Assembly (NCBI GenBank): GCA_023410475.1
Contig: JAEYPS010000028.1
Location: forward strand, 193,880 to 257,879
Reading direction: 5' to 3'
Length of the DNA: 64,000 nt
Origin: Bacillota bacterium
Lineage (GTDB): Bacteria > Bacillota > Clostridia > Christensenellales > SZUA-584
The notes beneath the pieces are model-generated. The model did not search any database, was not told the origin of the DNA, and saw nothing but the letters and a program-made list of their open reading frames with translations. The translations under genes and the position numbers were made by a program. This document shows, one piece after another, positions 25,510 through 34,206 of this stretch; positions within the stretch are counted from its first letter, which is position 1, and every line of letters begins with the position of its first letter.

Positions 25510-26370
25510 ATGAAGATTGGTATTGATAGTTATTGCTACCACAGGTTTTTCGGCGAAGTATACCCCGATCAGGAGCCTGCGCCAAAGAAGATGACCATGG
25601 GAGATTTTCTTACAAGGGCTCAGGAACTGGGTGTTGACGGCGTTTCGCTGGAATCGTGTTTTTTCGAGTCGTTTGATGATTCGTACATTAAAGACCTCAA
25701 AGCGCAGCTCGACGAATACTGCTTTGACCGCGTATTCGCATGGGGACATCCCGACGGGCTTGAGAGAGGAAAGAACGAAGAAGCGTTTAAGGAGATGAAG
25801 GCGCTGATACCCACTGCGAAACTGATGGGAGCGGACGTAATGCGCGTTACCGGCTCGTCGCTGATGTTCAGGCATGAGCCTCACGGCCCGCAGATAGAAG
25901 CGCTTACAAAGCAGTTTAAGGAAGCGGTGAAGATAGCGGAAGACAACGACATAAAGCTGGCTGTAGAAAACCACATAGACTACACCGGCGAAGAGATACT
26001 GCAGCTTGTCGAGAACGTCGGCTCGCCTAATTTCGGCGTCAACTTCGATACGGGCAACTTCCTGCGACTGCTCGACGACCCCATCAGGGCTATGGAGATA
26101 CTCGCGCCGTATGTGTTCGCGGTGCACCTAAAAGACCTTCAGGTCAACCCGCGCATGGCTCGCCCCAATGACTGGTTCTTCTTCTCGGGCGTTCCGGTGG
26201 GCGAAGGGCTCATCGACAACCAGGCACTGGCGAACATACTCAATAAGACTGACTTTAATGGCTTCCTCGCCGTCGAGATAGACCATCCGCATTACGACTG
26301 GATGAACAGAGAAGACGAGTGCGTAGAGAAGAGCGTTGCGGGCTTAAAGAAAATAGTTAGTTCGCTTTAA
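25510..26370 (+). CDS. Sugar phosphate isomerase/epimerase (TIM barrel)
   Basis: A 286-residue xylose-isomerase-like barrel. Metal-site strands are LAVENHIDYTGEE (Glu), FGVNFDTGNFLR (Asp), VFAVHLKDLQ (His) and LAVEIDHPHYDW (Glu with following His residues). AAAGGAG precedes the ATG. It is followed 19 bp later by a Gfo/Idh/MocA dehydrogenase, a pairing seen in inositol catabolism and in 3-keto-sugar routes, where the dehydrogenase makes a keto-sugar and the barrel enzyme isomerises or eliminates. The precise step is inferred. Confidence 0.86.
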   Translation: MKIGIDSYCYHRFFGEVYPDQEPAPKKMTMGDFLTRAQELGVDGVSLESCFFESFDDSYIKDLKAQLDEYCFDRVFAWGHPDGLERGKNEEAFKEMKALIPTAKLMGADVMRVTGSSLMFRHEPHGPQIEALTKQFKEAVKIAEDNDIKLAVENHIDYTGEEILQLVENVGSPNFGVNFDTGNFLRLLDDPIRAMEILAPYVFAVHLKDLQVNPRMARPNDWFFFSGVPVGEGLIDNQALANILNKTDFNGFLAVEIDHPHYDWMNREDECVEKSVAGLKKIVSSL

Positions 26371-26389
26371 AAATCGGGGTGAATGTGAG

Positions 26390-27550
26390 ATGAAAAAGAA
26401 ACTGAATGTTTTGCTAATAGGCAAAGGCTTCATGGGCAAGCTGCACAGCCATATGTGGCGTACGGTAGACAAGATATTCGACGTAGAGTATGAGCCTGTA
26501 TTAAAGATAGCCGCGGGAACGGACGAGGCCGCGACAAAAGCGTTTGCCGAGAGGTGGGGCTTCGAGGAATACACTACGGACTGGAAGAAAGCGATAGAGC
26601 GAGACGATATAGACGTCGTCGATATAGTTACGCCCACATATCTGCATAAGGATATGGTCATCCATGCAGCAAAGAACAAAAAGCATATATTCTGCGAGAA
26701 GCCGTTTACACTGACCGTGGCGGACGCTGAGGAGATGCTTGCCGAGTGCGAAAAGGCAGGAATACTGCACTATCTCAACCACAACTACCGCAGAGTGCCA
26801 GCCGTCGCGTACGCTAAGCGGCTTATAGACGAAGGTAAAATAGGTGAGATATACCACTTCAGGGGAGCGTATCTGCAGGACTGGATTATGGACGACAACT
26901 TCCCGCTGACGTGGCACCTCAAAAAAGAGACGGCTGGAGGCGGGCCGCTTTACGACCTAGCGTCCCACTCGCTCGACCTAGCGAGGTATCTCGTGGGCGA
27001 GATAGAAAGCGTATCCGCTAACCTTCGCACGTATATAGAAGAAAGGCCTCTGCCCGGCGCGGGCTCCGCTACGTTCTCGAAGGGCTCGGCAGAAGCCGCG
27101 GAGAAAGGCAAAGTGACCGTAGACGACGCGTGCTTTATAATCATGGAGTTCGCCGGAAAGAGGACGCTCGGCTCGTGCGACGTTTCGCGCTTCGCGGGCG
27201 GAAGACGCAACTACAACTACTTTGAGATATACGGCTCTAAGGGCAGCCTTACATGGAACCTTGAGCGCATGGACGAGCTCAACTATTTAAGCGCCGATGA
27301 CGCCGAGCCTGAGCAGGGTTTCAGAAACATAATGGCGACATACGGCTCTCATCCGTATACGGGCAACTGGTGGGCGCCCGGGCATCTGGTGGGATACGAG
27401 ACCACGTTTGTGAACGCCGCGTACGATTATCTTATCGCGCTTGCCAAGGGCGAGAAGGTAACGCCTGACTTCAGCGACGGCCTTCAGATAATAAAGACGC
27501 TTGACGCCGTTAAGAAATCCGCGGCTACAGGAGCTAAGGTCAAGGTCTGA
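26390..27550 (+). CDS. Gfo/Idh/MocA family oxidoreductase
   Basis: A 386-residue NAD(P)-dependent sugar dehydrogenase. It has LIGKGFMGKLHSHMW at the nucleotide site, IFCEKPFTLT (catalytic Lys), and PLYDLASHSLDLARYLVG for the substrate-binding sheet. It is longer than the homologue at 19703 and only distantly similar. A 12-bp-stem hairpin follows at 27560. With the upstream TIM barrel it probably handles one oxidation-isomerisation pair of the pathway. Confidence 0.88.
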   Translation: MKKKLNVLLIGKGFMGKLHSHMWRTVDKIFDVEYEPVLKIAAGTDEAATKAFAERWGFEEYTTDWKKAIERDDIDVVDIVTPTYLHKDMVIHAAKNKKHIFCEKPFTLTVADAEEMLAECEKAGILHYLNHNYRRVPAVAYAKRLIDEGKIGEIYHFRGAYLQDWIMDDNFPLTWHLKKETAGGGPLYDLASHSLDLARYLVGEIESVSANLRTYIEERPLPGAGSATFSKGSAEAAEKGKVTVDDACFIIMEFAGKRTLGSCDVSRFAGGRRNYNYFEIYGSKGSLTWNLERMDELNYLSADDAEPEQGFRNIMATYGSHPYTGNWWAPGHLVGYETTFVNAAYDYLIALAKGEKVTPDFSDGLQIIKTLDAVKKSAATGAKVKV

Positions 27551-27559
27551 TATTAAACA

Positions 27560-27594
27560 TTTGGAGCGGCAGAACATGTTTTTGCCGCTCCAAA
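27560..27594 (+). other. Long stem-loop between the Gfo gene and the shikimate-dehydrogenase-like gene
   Basis: TTTGGAGCGGCA and TGCCGCTCCAAA form a 12-bp perfect stem with an 11-nt loop. There is no T-run, but a smaller CCCGC/GCGGG stem (27610-27624) and then AAAAAAGTTTTTATTT follow. It may end most transcripts or protect an mRNA 3' end. The next gene could then be on a separate unit. Confidence 0.65.
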
Positions 27595-27671
27595 GCATTA
27601 TTCAAACCGCCCGCGTAAAGCGGGATATTTAAAAAAGTTTTTATTTATTACAAAAGGAGTGTTTTAAAAGC

Positions 27672-28610
27672 ATGAAGCTGGAACCGGCAACACAGCCTAC
27701 GATGTATTTCATCGGGGTAACGACAACAAAATCGTCCATCATGAAGGTGTTTCCTGAATGGGCGAAGGCGCTCGGCATAAACGCCGTGATGAAAGGCATC
27801 GACATCGAGATACACGAAAAACCCGAGGTTTACCGCGAAGTCGTCAGCTTTTTGAAGAACGACCCGCTGTCACTCGGAGCGCTTGTGACTACGCACAAGA
27901 TTGACCTCTATGAGGCCGCGAAAGATTTGTTTGACTACCTCGACCCTCTCGCTCAGGCGTTCGGAGAACTGTCGTCCATCTCCAAACTGGACGGACAGCT
28001 GAGGGGACACGCGAAAGATCCTATCACTGCGGGGCTGTCGCTCGATGAGTTCGTGCCAAAAGACCACTTTAAAAATACAGGAGCGGAAGTATTTATAATG
28101 GGCGCGGGCGGAAGCGCTATATCCATGGGGTATCACCTTATGCAGGAGAGGTTTAAGGGGAACTACCCGAGCAAGATTATAATAGCCAACCGCAGCCAGC
28201 CGAGGCTCACAGAGATAGAGAACATATTCAAAAAGCTTGACCCCGGCGGCATCGGGTTTGAGTATTACCTGACGCCCGAGCCGGAGCAGAACGACGACGT
28301 ACTCTCGCGCGTTAAGGAGGGCTCTGTAATCGTCAACGCAACAGGCCTTGGCAAGGACAGGCCGGGCAGTCCGCTGACGGACGACGCCGTGTTCCCGAAG
28401 AAGTCGTTCGTGTGGGAGATAAACTATCGGGGAGATCTGCGGTTTATGTATCAGGCGCTCGAGCAGCAGGAAAAGCAGCAGCTAACCGTAATAGACGGAT
28501 GGAAGTACTTCATCTACGGTTGGACCGCGGTCATATCCGAGGTGTTCCACATACCTATAGAGGGCGAGACGCTGGCCAGATGCGACGAGATCGCGAGCAA
28601 GTTCAGATAA
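27672..28610 (+). CDS. Shikimate dehydrogenase-like protein
   Basis: A 312-residue protein with the shikimate/quinate dehydrogenase layout. The N-terminal substrate domain has the catalytic-Lys motif in LVTTHKIDLYEA (about residue 76) and the Asp in GHAKDPITAG (about 116). The Rossmann domain is at MGAGGSAISMGYHL and VNATGLGKDRPG follows. Key residues of the family are kept, but the protein is divergent and sits among sugar genes, not aromatic amino acid genes. It may oxidise a cyclic polyol or carbasugar. AAAAGGAG lies about 16 bases before the ATG, rather distant. Confidence 0.78.
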   Translation: MKLEPATQPTMYFIGVTTTKSSIMKVFPEWAKALGINAVMKGIDIEIHEKPEVYREVVSFLKNDPLSLGALVTTHKIDLYEAAKDLFDYLDPLAQAFGELSSISKLDGQLRGHAKDPITAGLSLDEFVPKDHFKNTGAEVFIMGAGGSAISMGYHLMQERFKGNYPSKIIIANRSQPRLTEIENIFKKLDPGGIGFEYYLTPEPEQNDDVLSRVKEGSVIVNATGLGKDRPGSPLTDDAVFPKKSFVWEINYRGDLRFMYQALEQQEKQQLTVIDGWKYFIYGWTAVISEVFHIPIEGETLARCDEIASKFR

Positions 28611-28621
28611 GGAGTTTATAT

Positions 28622-29221
28622 ATGAGCAGTAACAAAAATGCGGAGAAATTCAACTGGCTGCAAGGCTTTACAATCGATTTCGATCTGAAAACGGGGCTTT
28701 CTAAGAGCGGCGCGGAGTCGAGCAAGCGCAACGTTTCAAGCATGCGCGGCATGTATATGGACGAAGCGGCAACTGAGGAGCTTATCAAAAACGCAGATCC
28801 TCTCGTATACGAGTTTTACGAGATGGGTGCTCCCGAGACGGAGGGAGACCTCGCGTTCGGTTCGAGCATCACGTACCCCGGAAAGGTCGGAAACGAGTAT
28901 TTCATGACGAAGGGGCATTTCCATACGATACTGGAGACGGGCGAGATGTATTACTGCATTTCGGGCGAAGGGTACATGCTCCTTGAAAACCCTGAAGGCG
29001 ATTGGAGCGCGCAGAAGCTGTCACCCGGTATGGCAGTATACGTGCCGCCGAGGTACGCGCACCGCAGCATAAACACGGGCAATGTGCCTATGGTAACGAT
29101 ATTCTGCTTCAGAGGAGACGCGGGGCACGACTACGGAACGATAGAGACAAAAGGCTACAGGAAGCTGATCGTCGAGAAGGACGGCAAGCCGGAGATAATC
29201 GACAACCCGAAATGGAAGTAA
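28622..29221 (+). CDS. Cupin-type glucose-6-phosphate isomerase
   Basis: A 199-residue metal-dependent cupin of the archaeal-type phosphoglucose isomerase family. The metal ligands are visible in TKGHFHTILETGEMYY (His, His, Glu) and PPRYAHRSIN (His), with YVPP between them. It interconverts aldose and ketose 6-phosphates. The ATG at 28622 has AAGGAG upstream; the longer frame back to 28412 is antisense-like read-in from the previous gene and has no ribosome-binding site. It is 4 bp before the next gene. Confidence 0.85.
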   Translation: MSSNKNAEKFNWLQGFTIDFDLKTGLSKSGAESSKRNVSSMRGMYMDEAATEELIKNADPLVYEFYEMGAPETEGDLAFGSSITYPGKVGNEYFMTKGHFHTILETGEMYYCISGEGYMLLENPEGDWSAQKLSPGMAVYVPPRYAHRSINTGNVPMVTIFCFRGDAGHDYGTIETKGYRKLIVEKDGKPEIIDNPKWK

Positions 29222-29225
29222 CGAT

Positions 29226-30179
29226 ATGAAGATATTGATTACTCCAACGTCGTTTCAAAAGCCGCAGAACGCTAAAGCGAAAGAGATGGTGGAAGCGTTC
29301 GCGGAAGAGATAGTTTACAACCCGCAAACCCGCCCTCTTGAGCCTGAAGAGATAACGGCGATGCTTGATGGCGTTGACGGATTCATAGCGGGGCTTGATT
29401 ACATAACGGCTGACGTCATCAACAGCGCGCCGGACAGCCTGAAGGTGATATCAAGATACGGCGCGGGCGTCGACCGCGTGGACCTAGACGCCGCTAAGGC
29501 AAAGGGTATAACGGTCACGAACACGCCCGGCACTAACGCCGTCGCGGTGTGCGAGCTCGCGTTCGCGCATATGCTCTGCCTCGCAAGGGCGATACCGAGG
29601 CTGGACGGCGCCGTCAAAAACGGCGAGTGGCCGAGAAACAACGGCACGGAGCTTATGGGCAAAACGCTCGGAGTTGTGGGTTTCGGCGCCATAGGCAAGA
29701 ATCTCGCGACAAGAGCCAAAGCGTTCGGCATGTACGTAACAGCGTACGATCCTTACTTCGACGCGGCGTTCGCGGCGCAGCAAGGCGTAATGCAGGAAAG
29801 CCTCGACGGAGTGTTGTCGGGCGCGGACTTTATCTCGCTGCATGTGCCGCTGACGAAAGACACAAAGCATATGATAGACAAAGCCGCGATATTGCGCATG
29901 AAAAACGGAGCGTTTATAATCAACACCGCGAGAGGCGGGCTTATAGACGAAGCGGCGGCGGCGGAGGCGATAAAGAACGGGAAGCTCGGGGGCATAGGGC
30001 TTGACGCTTATGAGGTTGAACCGGTCACCGACTCGCCGCTGCTTGGTCTTGACAATGTAGTGATGACGCCGCACACGGGCGCACATACGAACGAGGCCAT
30101 AGCGGGTATGGGAATCATGGCCGTGGAGAACCTGATAAACGTGCTGCAGGGGAAAGACTGCAAATATATCATCGTATAG
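29226..30179 (+). CDS. D-isomer-specific 2-hydroxyacid dehydrogenase
   Basis: A 317-residue NAD-dependent dehydrogenase of the phosphoglycerate/glyoxylate reductase type. It has TPGTNAVAVCELAF, the nucleotide site VGFGAIGKNLA, the catalytic Arg in NTARGGLIDE, Glu in DAYEVEP and His in MTPHTGAH. It would reduce or oxidise a 2-keto/2-hydroxy acid in the sugar-acid pathway, perhaps the pyruvate-like product or a keto-aldonic acid. It is short (no ACT domain), so serine synthesis is unlikely. It is closely packed with the genes on both sides. Confidence 0.9.
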   Translation: MKILITPTSFQKPQNAKAKEMVEAFAEEIVYNPQTRPLEPEEITAMLDGVDGFIAGLDYITADVINSAPDSLKVISRYGAGVDRVDLDAAKAKGITVTNTPGTNAVAVCELAFAHMLCLARAIPRLDGAVKNGEWPRNNGTELMGKTLGVVGFGAIGKNLATRAKAFGMYVTAYDPYFDAAFAAQQGVMQESLDGVLSGADFISLHVPLTKDTKHMIDKAAILRMKNGAFIINTARGGLIDEAAAAEAIKNGKLGGIGLDAYEVEPVTDSPLLGLDNVVMTPHTGAHTNEAIAGMGIMAVENLINVLQGKDCKYIIV

Positions 30180-30194
30180 AAATGAGGGATTGAT

Positions 30195-30839
30195 ATGGGA
30201 AAAGCAGATATAATAAAAAGACTTACCGACTGCGGCGTTGTGGCCGTTGTGAGAGCCGACAGCGACGAGCAGGCTAAGAAGATAGCGGCGGCGTGCATAG
30301 AGGCCGGAATCGTGGGCATAGAGATAACGTTTACCGTGCCGGGCGCTATAAAAATAATCGAAAGCCTAAGCAAGGAATACTCCGAGGACGAGATAATCAT
30401 AGGGGCGGGAACGGTGCTCGACAGCGAGACAGCGAGAGCGGCGATACTGGCGGGAGCGAAGTATGTTGTAAGCCCGTGTCTCGACGTAGATACGGTGAGG
30501 CTCTGCAACACGTATGACATAGCGTGCATGCCGGGAGCGATGACCGTAAAGGAAGCCGTCGAAGGCATGAGGGCAGGCGCCGATATAATAAAGATATTCC
30601 CGGGAGAGCTGTTCGGGCCGAAGATAATAAAGGCGTTCAAGGGGCCTCTGCCGCAGATGAAGATGATGCCCACAGGCGGCGTAAGCATAGACAACATTGG
30701 CGAGTGGATAAAGGCGGGCGCGGTGGCCGTCGGCGCGGGCAGCAGCCTTACGGCGGGCGCGAAGAAGGGCGACTATGAGTCCATCGTTACTATCGGCAGG
30801 CAGATGGTAGAGGAAGTAAAAAAGGCAAGAAGCAAATAG
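30195..30839 (+). CDS. eda: 2-keto-3-deoxy-6-phosphogluconate/4-hydroxy-2-oxoglutarate aldolase
   Basis: A 214-residue class I aldolase of the KDPG/KHG family. The general-base Glu is in GIEITFTVPG (about 45) and the Schiff-base Lys in DIIKIFPGELFGP (about 132). It splits KDPG to pyruvate and glyceraldehyde 3-phosphate (or KHG to pyruvate and glyoxylate). It ends the long plus-strand cluster, and the probable KDG kinase lies at 2626, so the two could complete an Entner-Doudoroff-like exit. GAGG stands before the ATG. Confidence 0.92.
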   Translation: MGKADIIKRLTDCGVVAVVRADSDEQAKKIAAACIEAGIVGIEITFTVPGAIKIIESLSKEYSEDEIIIGAGTVLDSETARAAILAGAKYVVSPCLDVDTVRLCNTYDIACMPGAMTVKEAVEGMRAGADIIKIFPGELFGPKIIKAFKGPLPQMKMMPTGGVSIDNIGEWIKAGAVAVGAGSSLTAGAKKGDYESIVTIGRQMVEEVKKARSK

Positions 30840-30935
30840 TTTTAACCGGTGCTTTTATAGTACTGTTTAATTTTATGGGAGAGGCTATGGGGGGCGCTGT
30901 AAAGTCGCCCCTTGTGGTTTTGGCGGGTATAATTT

Positions 30936-31868
30936 ATGGGTATGATACGAACAGTAACGGGAGATATTGAGCCGAGCAGTCTCGGATGGTGCCAGTGTCA
31001 TGAGCATATTTTCCTCGCGGACGGACCTTCGAGGAGAATCAACGAAGCGCTGTATATGGACGACTATCAAGCATCTCTGGCGGAAGTATTGCTGTACAAA
31101 AATGCGGGAGGCAAAAGCTTTGTCGACGCTCAGCCGCACGGCTGCGGGAGGATGGCGGATAATCTCGCTCGCGTAAGCAGGCAAACAGAAATCAATATCA
31201 TCGCCTGTACGGGGTTTCACAAAACGGAGTTCTTCGAGGATACGGACTGGCTCAATGGGCAAACCGAAGATTCGCTGACCGGGGTTTATATCCGCGAAGT
31301 GGAGCAGGGCATGGATGAGGCGCCTGCATCGAGGGCGGGCATAATCAAGTGCGCCGCTATACCCGGTGAGCATAACGCAAACAGTACGTACGCTAAAATG
31401 TTTTCGGCGGCAGCAAACGCCGCCGCAGCCACGGGTGCTCCGGTGATGGTTCATTTTGACTCGGGAGCGGACGCGCTTTCTGTCATAAAGTTCTTTGAGG
31501 AAAACGGAGTCTGGCCGGAGAGGCTGCTGCTGTGCCACCTTGACAGGGCGAGGTATGATTTCGAGTATCACAGGGAAGTCGCGTCTTCGGGAGCGTATCT
31601 CGAGTATGACACAATCCGCAGAGAGAAGTATCACAGCGACGAGGACGAAGCCGCGTTGATAGAGTATATGGCAGGCGCGGGATACGCGGACAGCCTGCTG
31701 CTGGGGCTAGATACTACAAATCAGAGGCTCAAAAGCTACGGAGCCGAATTCGGGCTCGACTATATTCTGACCGGGTTCAGGTTTGTTCTCGAAGAACGCA
31801 TAGGCAAAGATATTGCGGATAGAATCATTACTGACAATCCCGCAAAAGCGCTGAGCATAAAAGATTAG
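30936..31868 (+). CDS. Phosphotriesterase-family metal hydrolase (PTE/lactonase-like)
   Basis: A 310-residue amidohydrolase-fold protein. The binuclear metal site is complete: CHEHIF (His-x-His), the Lys to be carboxylated in IIKCAAIPGEH, His in VMVHFDSGAD, His in LLCHLDRARY and Asp in LLLGLDTTNQ. Many bacterial members are sugar or homoserine lactonases, which would suit the oxidative sugar cluster upstream. It is separated from the aldolase gene by 96 bp that contain a GGGGCG/CGCCCC stem (30891-30911). ATG 30942 is an alternative start; the ribosome-binding site is weak. Confidence 0.85.
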   Translation: MGMIRTVTGDIEPSSLGWCQCHEHIFLADGPSRRINEALYMDDYQASLAEVLLYKNAGGKSFVDAQPHGCGRMADNLARVSRQTEINIIACTGFHKTEFFEDTDWLNGQTEDSLTGVYIREVEQGMDEAPASRAGIIKCAAIPGEHNANSTYAKMFSAAANAAAATGAPVMVHFDSGADALSVIKFFEENGVWPERLLLCHLDRARYDFEYHREVASSGAYLEYDTIRREKYHSDEDEAALIEYMAGAGYADSLLLGLDTTNQRLKSYGAEFGLDYILTGFRFVLEERIGKDIADRIITDNPAKALSIKD

Positions 31869-31892
31869 TAATACATTCACATAAAACCTGAC

Positions 31893-31927
31893 ACAGGGGC
31901 AATCACGGACGATCGCCCCTGTTTTTA
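31893..31927 (+). terminator. Terminator after the PTE-family gene
   Basis: ACAGGGGC and GCCCCTGT form an 8-bp stem with a 14-nt loop, followed by TTTTTAT. It closes the plus-strand metabolic region. Confidence 0.85.
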
Positions 31928-31983
31928 TATGACGCAAGGAGTATTTGTTCTGTGCTTATTACCATTAAGTATAACATTACTAT

Positions 31984-33501
31984 TTAGACGACTCTCATCG
32001 TTTGAGAGAAATAACCGTAATCCGTAAGCAGTATAAGTATGTAGTATCCCTTTTTCCTTGGACAAACAAGCTCTCCCTCTCTTATGCATCTTTCGTCGTC
32101 ATCTACGGACAGATCGGCCCAGTATGCCTTTGATACGCAAAGGTCGGCTAACTTTTGGCGGTCATCATAATTATCGGTCACCGACATCACTACCGCCGCA
32201 ATTTGGCTTCCCGCTATTACGTCAGCCATTTCGTGCAAACCGTTGTTGCTGTGCCATATGTCGGGGGACACGCCCTCATGGGCATGGCAATACGGCCAAT
32301 ATGTAAGTGAGTGGGTAACGATCGATTCACCCGCGTATGGTGTTTCGAATGTTAACGACGGATAGCCGCCAAAGAAATCTGTTACGTAAATTTGATTGGC
32401 AGGCATTGAGTCAGATGTGCATACATAGCGTGTGCGGTTGCGTATGCTTTCCGCCTCGCCGTACCACGGCTCGTTTGCCGGAGAAAAAGTAAACGGGCCG
32501 CTATAATCGTCCGCGACGGTTTTGCCGTCCTTTGTTATCTTAAGAGATTTCAGCCATGTTATTGAAGGTGAAACGCAAATAAACCCGCATGATATATCCA
32601 TCTCGCCATTCGGGCTATACTCCATCGGCACGGTTACGGTATTTCCGTCCAAAAACTCCGCCGTCACCTCGCTCGTGGCAAGCGGCCCGTTGTCCCACGC
32701 GAACGATTCTCCGAACACAATGGTCTCGCCCGCATAATGGGTGTAGTTGATGCTCCAGACATCCGAACCATTCGTGCGCGTGACCACTCCGCTGTTGTTT
32801 ATGTAATACAGCTCGGGAGCCAGTTCACCCATAGGGGATAATCCTGCCAACAGCAACGCGCCGCCATGCCAGTCTTGCCTGGCGTATATATATAAGTGAA
32901 TGCCCTGCCGGGCAGCATATTCAATATCAAAGCCATTGTTAAAACCTGCCTTTTCGGCCTCATATATGGCGGATACCTCCGCGTCGGTCGCCCCAGCCTC
33001 GTTTATTATGAAGCCGCCCGGAATATTGGCGAAGACGGCGGGTGCAGCAGCGTTATGCGGGTCATACGGCTCTTCGGCATCCACCGCGCAAACATCGTGC
33101 ACAAAGCTTTCAAGGTCTGGGTCGTCAATGACCCAGCTTCTGCCGTCCCGCTGAAACAGCATATCACCAGACAGTTCACTTATCGCTACGATACTGTTAT
33201 TCTTTGTTGTAATGTAAATACCGTAATCAGGCGTTTCGTTTGTAGGCGCAGTATACTCGGTTACATTTTTAGCCGATGAGACAAGCTCGCATATGTTATC
33301 AAAATCTTCAGAGGGGATTTCTGCTCTTATTCCCATCATATTCAGCGCCTGCGCGGACTGTATCTCTGAAACAAGAAGGCTGGGTTTCACAGCTGCTTTG
33401 GGACTAGCAAGAAGAAAGATAACAGCGACAGCCGCTGCGGCTAAAGAAATTAAAGCAAGCCTGAATAACCACTTTTTAAAGAGCTTATTGTTTTTAACCA
33501 T
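31984..33501 (-). CDS. Exported or membrane-anchored protein of unknown function
   Basis: A 505-residue protein that I do not recognise. An N-terminal basic stretch is followed by one hydrophobic segment (about residues 9-31), so it is a signal anchor or uncleaved leader. The rest is extracytoplasmic in character: acidic, rich in Tyr, Trp and Asn, with many short beta-prone stretches and scattered Cys that could pair. I chose the ATG at 33501, which has CGGAG seven bases upstream; the ATG at 33531 has none. It stands alone on the minus strand between a plus-strand terminator and a 700-bp non-coding stretch. Confidence 0.75.
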   Translation of the reverse strand: MVKNNKLFKKWLFRLALISLAAAAVAVIFLLASPKAAVKPSLLVSEIQSAQALNMMGIRAEIPSEDFDNICELVSSAKNVTEYTAPTNETPDYGIYITTKNNSIVAISELSGDMLFQRDGRSWVIDDPDLESFVHDVCAVDAEEPYDPHNAAAPAVFANIPGGFIINEAGATDAEVSAIYEAEKAGFNNGFDIEYAARQGIHLYIYARQDWHGGALLLAGLSPMGELAPELYYINNSGVVTRTNGSDVWSINYTHYAGETIVFGESFAWDNGPLATSEVTAEFLDGNTVTVPMEYSPNGEMDISCGFICVSPSITWLKSLKITKDGKTVADDYSGPFTFSPANEPWYGEAESIRNRTRYVCTSDSMPANQIYVTDFFGGYPSLTFETPYAGESIVTHSLTYWPYCHAHEGVSPDIWHSNNGLHEMADVIAGSQIAAVVMSVTDNYDDRQKLADLCVSKAYWADLSVDDDERCIREGELVCPRKKGYYILILLTDYGYFSQTMRVV

Positions 33502-33675
33502 ATCATTCTCCGATCGGTAATTGGCGGTCATGTTAAGTCTAGCGTAACAGTCAGTCTATGTCAATTATTACAATGTAAAGGCATCTGTTAGAATAAATGC
33601 CACCGCGTTCCATTGCAAATATGTTTGAATCCTAATGGCATGGGAGCGGCCGCGTCAATGGTATTTTTATAGAAA

Positions 33676-33712
33676 ATGCCCCCTTCACAAGTATATATAG
33701 TGAAGGGGGCAT
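33676..33712. other. 13-bp perfect stem-loop in intergenic DNA
   Basis: ATGCCCCCTTCAC and GTGAAGGGGGCAT flank an AT-only-type 11-nt loop. A T-run (GTTTTTTC) begins eight bases after it on the plus strand, so it could be a loose plus-strand terminator, but no plus gene precedes it. Confidence 0.6.
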
Positions 33713-34206
33713 ACTTACTTGTTTTTTCTGAGCCTTTATACTTGATATCTACGGCTTAGCCGACACCACCGACGAATAGTCGGTGTAATATCTGACGCCG
33801 CCTACGGTTCTGGGCTATAGGTTCCGTTCTGCGACGTGGCGCGGTAATACTCTTTTTAAAGCGGTGTATCCCGTCAAAATGCCGGACTGAACCTGTGAAT
33901 AAAAATGATTCTATTTTGAAGCGACGTTTTACATGATGATTGTTCTTTAACAATTAATACTATAATACTGATTTTAAAAATATCAACGAGATAAAAGGTA
34001 AATTTATATACTTTATTGCTTAATTGTGGCGGTTAATGAAGCATGATGGAAAAATTCAGGATAGGTCCTTTGAGTGTTGCGCATATACGGAATACCACGC
34101 GCCGGGTATCCGAAAAACAGAATTCAATAACCGCTGTTGAACTTGAAACATAATCTCATTTTAGGGACATACTAAACATACCTAACGGCATAAAAAGGAG
34201 CGTATT
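33713..34206. other. Non-coding stretch without a recognisable gene
   Basis: This stretch holds a CACCGAC/GTCGGTG hairpin (33767-33785), a G+C-rich patch to about 33860 and then AT-rich DNA leading to the DUF1540 gene. A 36-codon frame at 34043-34153 lacks a ribosome-binding site. The G+C-rich patch could be the remnant of a decayed gene, but I cannot identify one. Confidence 0.5.

Noticed and set aside
28412..28621. N-terminal extension of the cupin isomerase
   Set aside because: It overlaps the shikimate-dehydrogenase-like gene in another frame; the ATG at 28622 has a proper AAGGAG site.
33756..33953. 65-codon minus frame in the intergenic stretch
   Set aside because: Composition is very Arg/His-rich, no start signal, and a hairpin lies inside it.
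34043..34153. 36-codon plus frame upstream of the DUF1540 gene
   Set aside because: No ribosome-binding site and no similarity I recognise; left as non-coding.
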